From Sedimentisphaerales bacterium (GTDB taxonomy: Bacteria > Planctomycetota > Phycisphaerae > Sedimentisphaerales > Anaerobacaceae), in NCBI GenBank assembly GCA_016931715.1, contig JAFGEF010000074.1:1-64000 (forward strand): DNA of 64,000 bases, given 5' to 3'. Both the position numbers and the translations under genes were made by a program. Positions 63,870 to 64,000 of the stretch are shown in pieces. The notes under the pieces were generated by a model that worked only from the letters and a program-made list of their open reading frames with translations, was not told where the DNA came from and searched no databases. Positions within the stretch are counted from its first letter, which is position 1. Each line of letters opens with the position of its first letter.

Positions 63870-64000
63870 ATGTCATTGTCCGGAAAACAAAAAGCAGCAA
63901 TGTTATTATTGAGTCTTGACGCCGCTACGGCTTCGGAACTCGTAAAAGGTCTTGATGCGAAAGCTGTGCAGGAACTGGCGGTGGAACTGGCTTATCTTGA
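63870..64000 (+). CDS. fliG: Flagellar motor switch protein FliG (5' part)
   Basis: The window ends inside this gene. The 43 visible codons read MSLSGKQKAAMLLLSLDAAT, then ASELVKGLDAKAVQELAVEL, which is the FliG N-terminal domain that binds FliF. AGAGG is upstream of the ATG, 14 bases after fliF. Confidence 0.93.
   Translation, partial: MSLSGKQKAAMLLLSLDAATASELVKGLDAKAVQELAVELAYL

Overview
The window looks like a piece of a chromosome from a planctomycete, most likely an anaerobic or facultatively anaerobic member of the Phycisphaerae/Sedimentisphaerales. The pointers are a PEP-CTERM tail ending in RRRRAI, DUF1080, GH97 and GH2 secreted carbohydrate enzymes, a dockerin-like EF-hand pair in a surface protein, glycine-rich secreted proteins, a six-gene Rnf ion pump and a low-to-moderate GC content. 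This is inference from gene content; no rRNA or other phylogenetic marker was tested.

Layout. 0-9 kb: a dinD-like gene, then lptB-def-fmt on the minus strand, divergent from a phosphoesterase-yidC-mnmE run. 9-16 kb: a two-PAS protein, asnA, and a minus-strand nucleotide-sugar cluster (DegT aminotransferase, NusG-like antiterminator, UDP-glucose dehydrogenase, sugar epimerase) facing an ATP-grasp ligase and a small lipoprotein. 17-28 kb: carbohydrate and surface functions (GH97, DUF1080, esterase, TPR protein, DUF2723 membrane protein, mannose-6-phosphate isomerase, 5'-truncated GH2). 28-34 kb: nth, LOG-family protein, creD, aldo/keto reductase and a group of small membrane proteins with a MetE-like protein. 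34-40.6 kb: VapBC, radical SAM protein, apbE, a PilX-like protein, a broken PEP-CTERM gene and an MNT/HEPN pair. 40.6-46.2 kb: rnfCDGEAB on the minus strand, headed by a cysteine-rich two-helix membrane protein. 46-54.8 kb: M48 lipoprotein, Tat-exported DUF362 protein, polytopic membrane protein, 944-residue modular exported protein and a Gfo/Idh/MocA oxidoreductase. 55-60.9 kb: cold-shock protein, HicBA, glyA, TPR protein, rpsT and an exported protein of unknown function. 61-64 kb: the start of a flagellar operon, flgB-flgC-fliE-fliF-fliG, behind a sigma-54-type promoter.

How the genes work together. ApbE-type flavin transfer is what RnfG and RnfD need, so apbE (36.6 kb) and the Rnf operon are probably functionally linked. 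DegT, UGDH, epimerase, antiterminator and mannose isomerase supply activated sugars for envelope polysaccharide. GH97, GH2, DUF1080 and the esterase suggest scavenging of plant or algal glycans.

The most interesting points are evolutionary scars. A DUF1080 gene borrows its last codons from a frameshifted copy of the 3' end of the TPR gene 2.5 kb away. A PEP-CTERM gene is broken by an early stop and a nine-T tract. A GH2 gene has family-like codons upstream of its first usable start. A family of short palindromes ending in GGAATGACA lies in several gaps. I do not see a clear-cut wholly new defence or metabolic system; the best candidates for new biology are the cysteine-rich protein leading the Rnf operon and the small-protein/MetE-like operon at 32-34 kb. 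No rRNA, tRNA, CRISPR array or complete insertion sequence was recognised.
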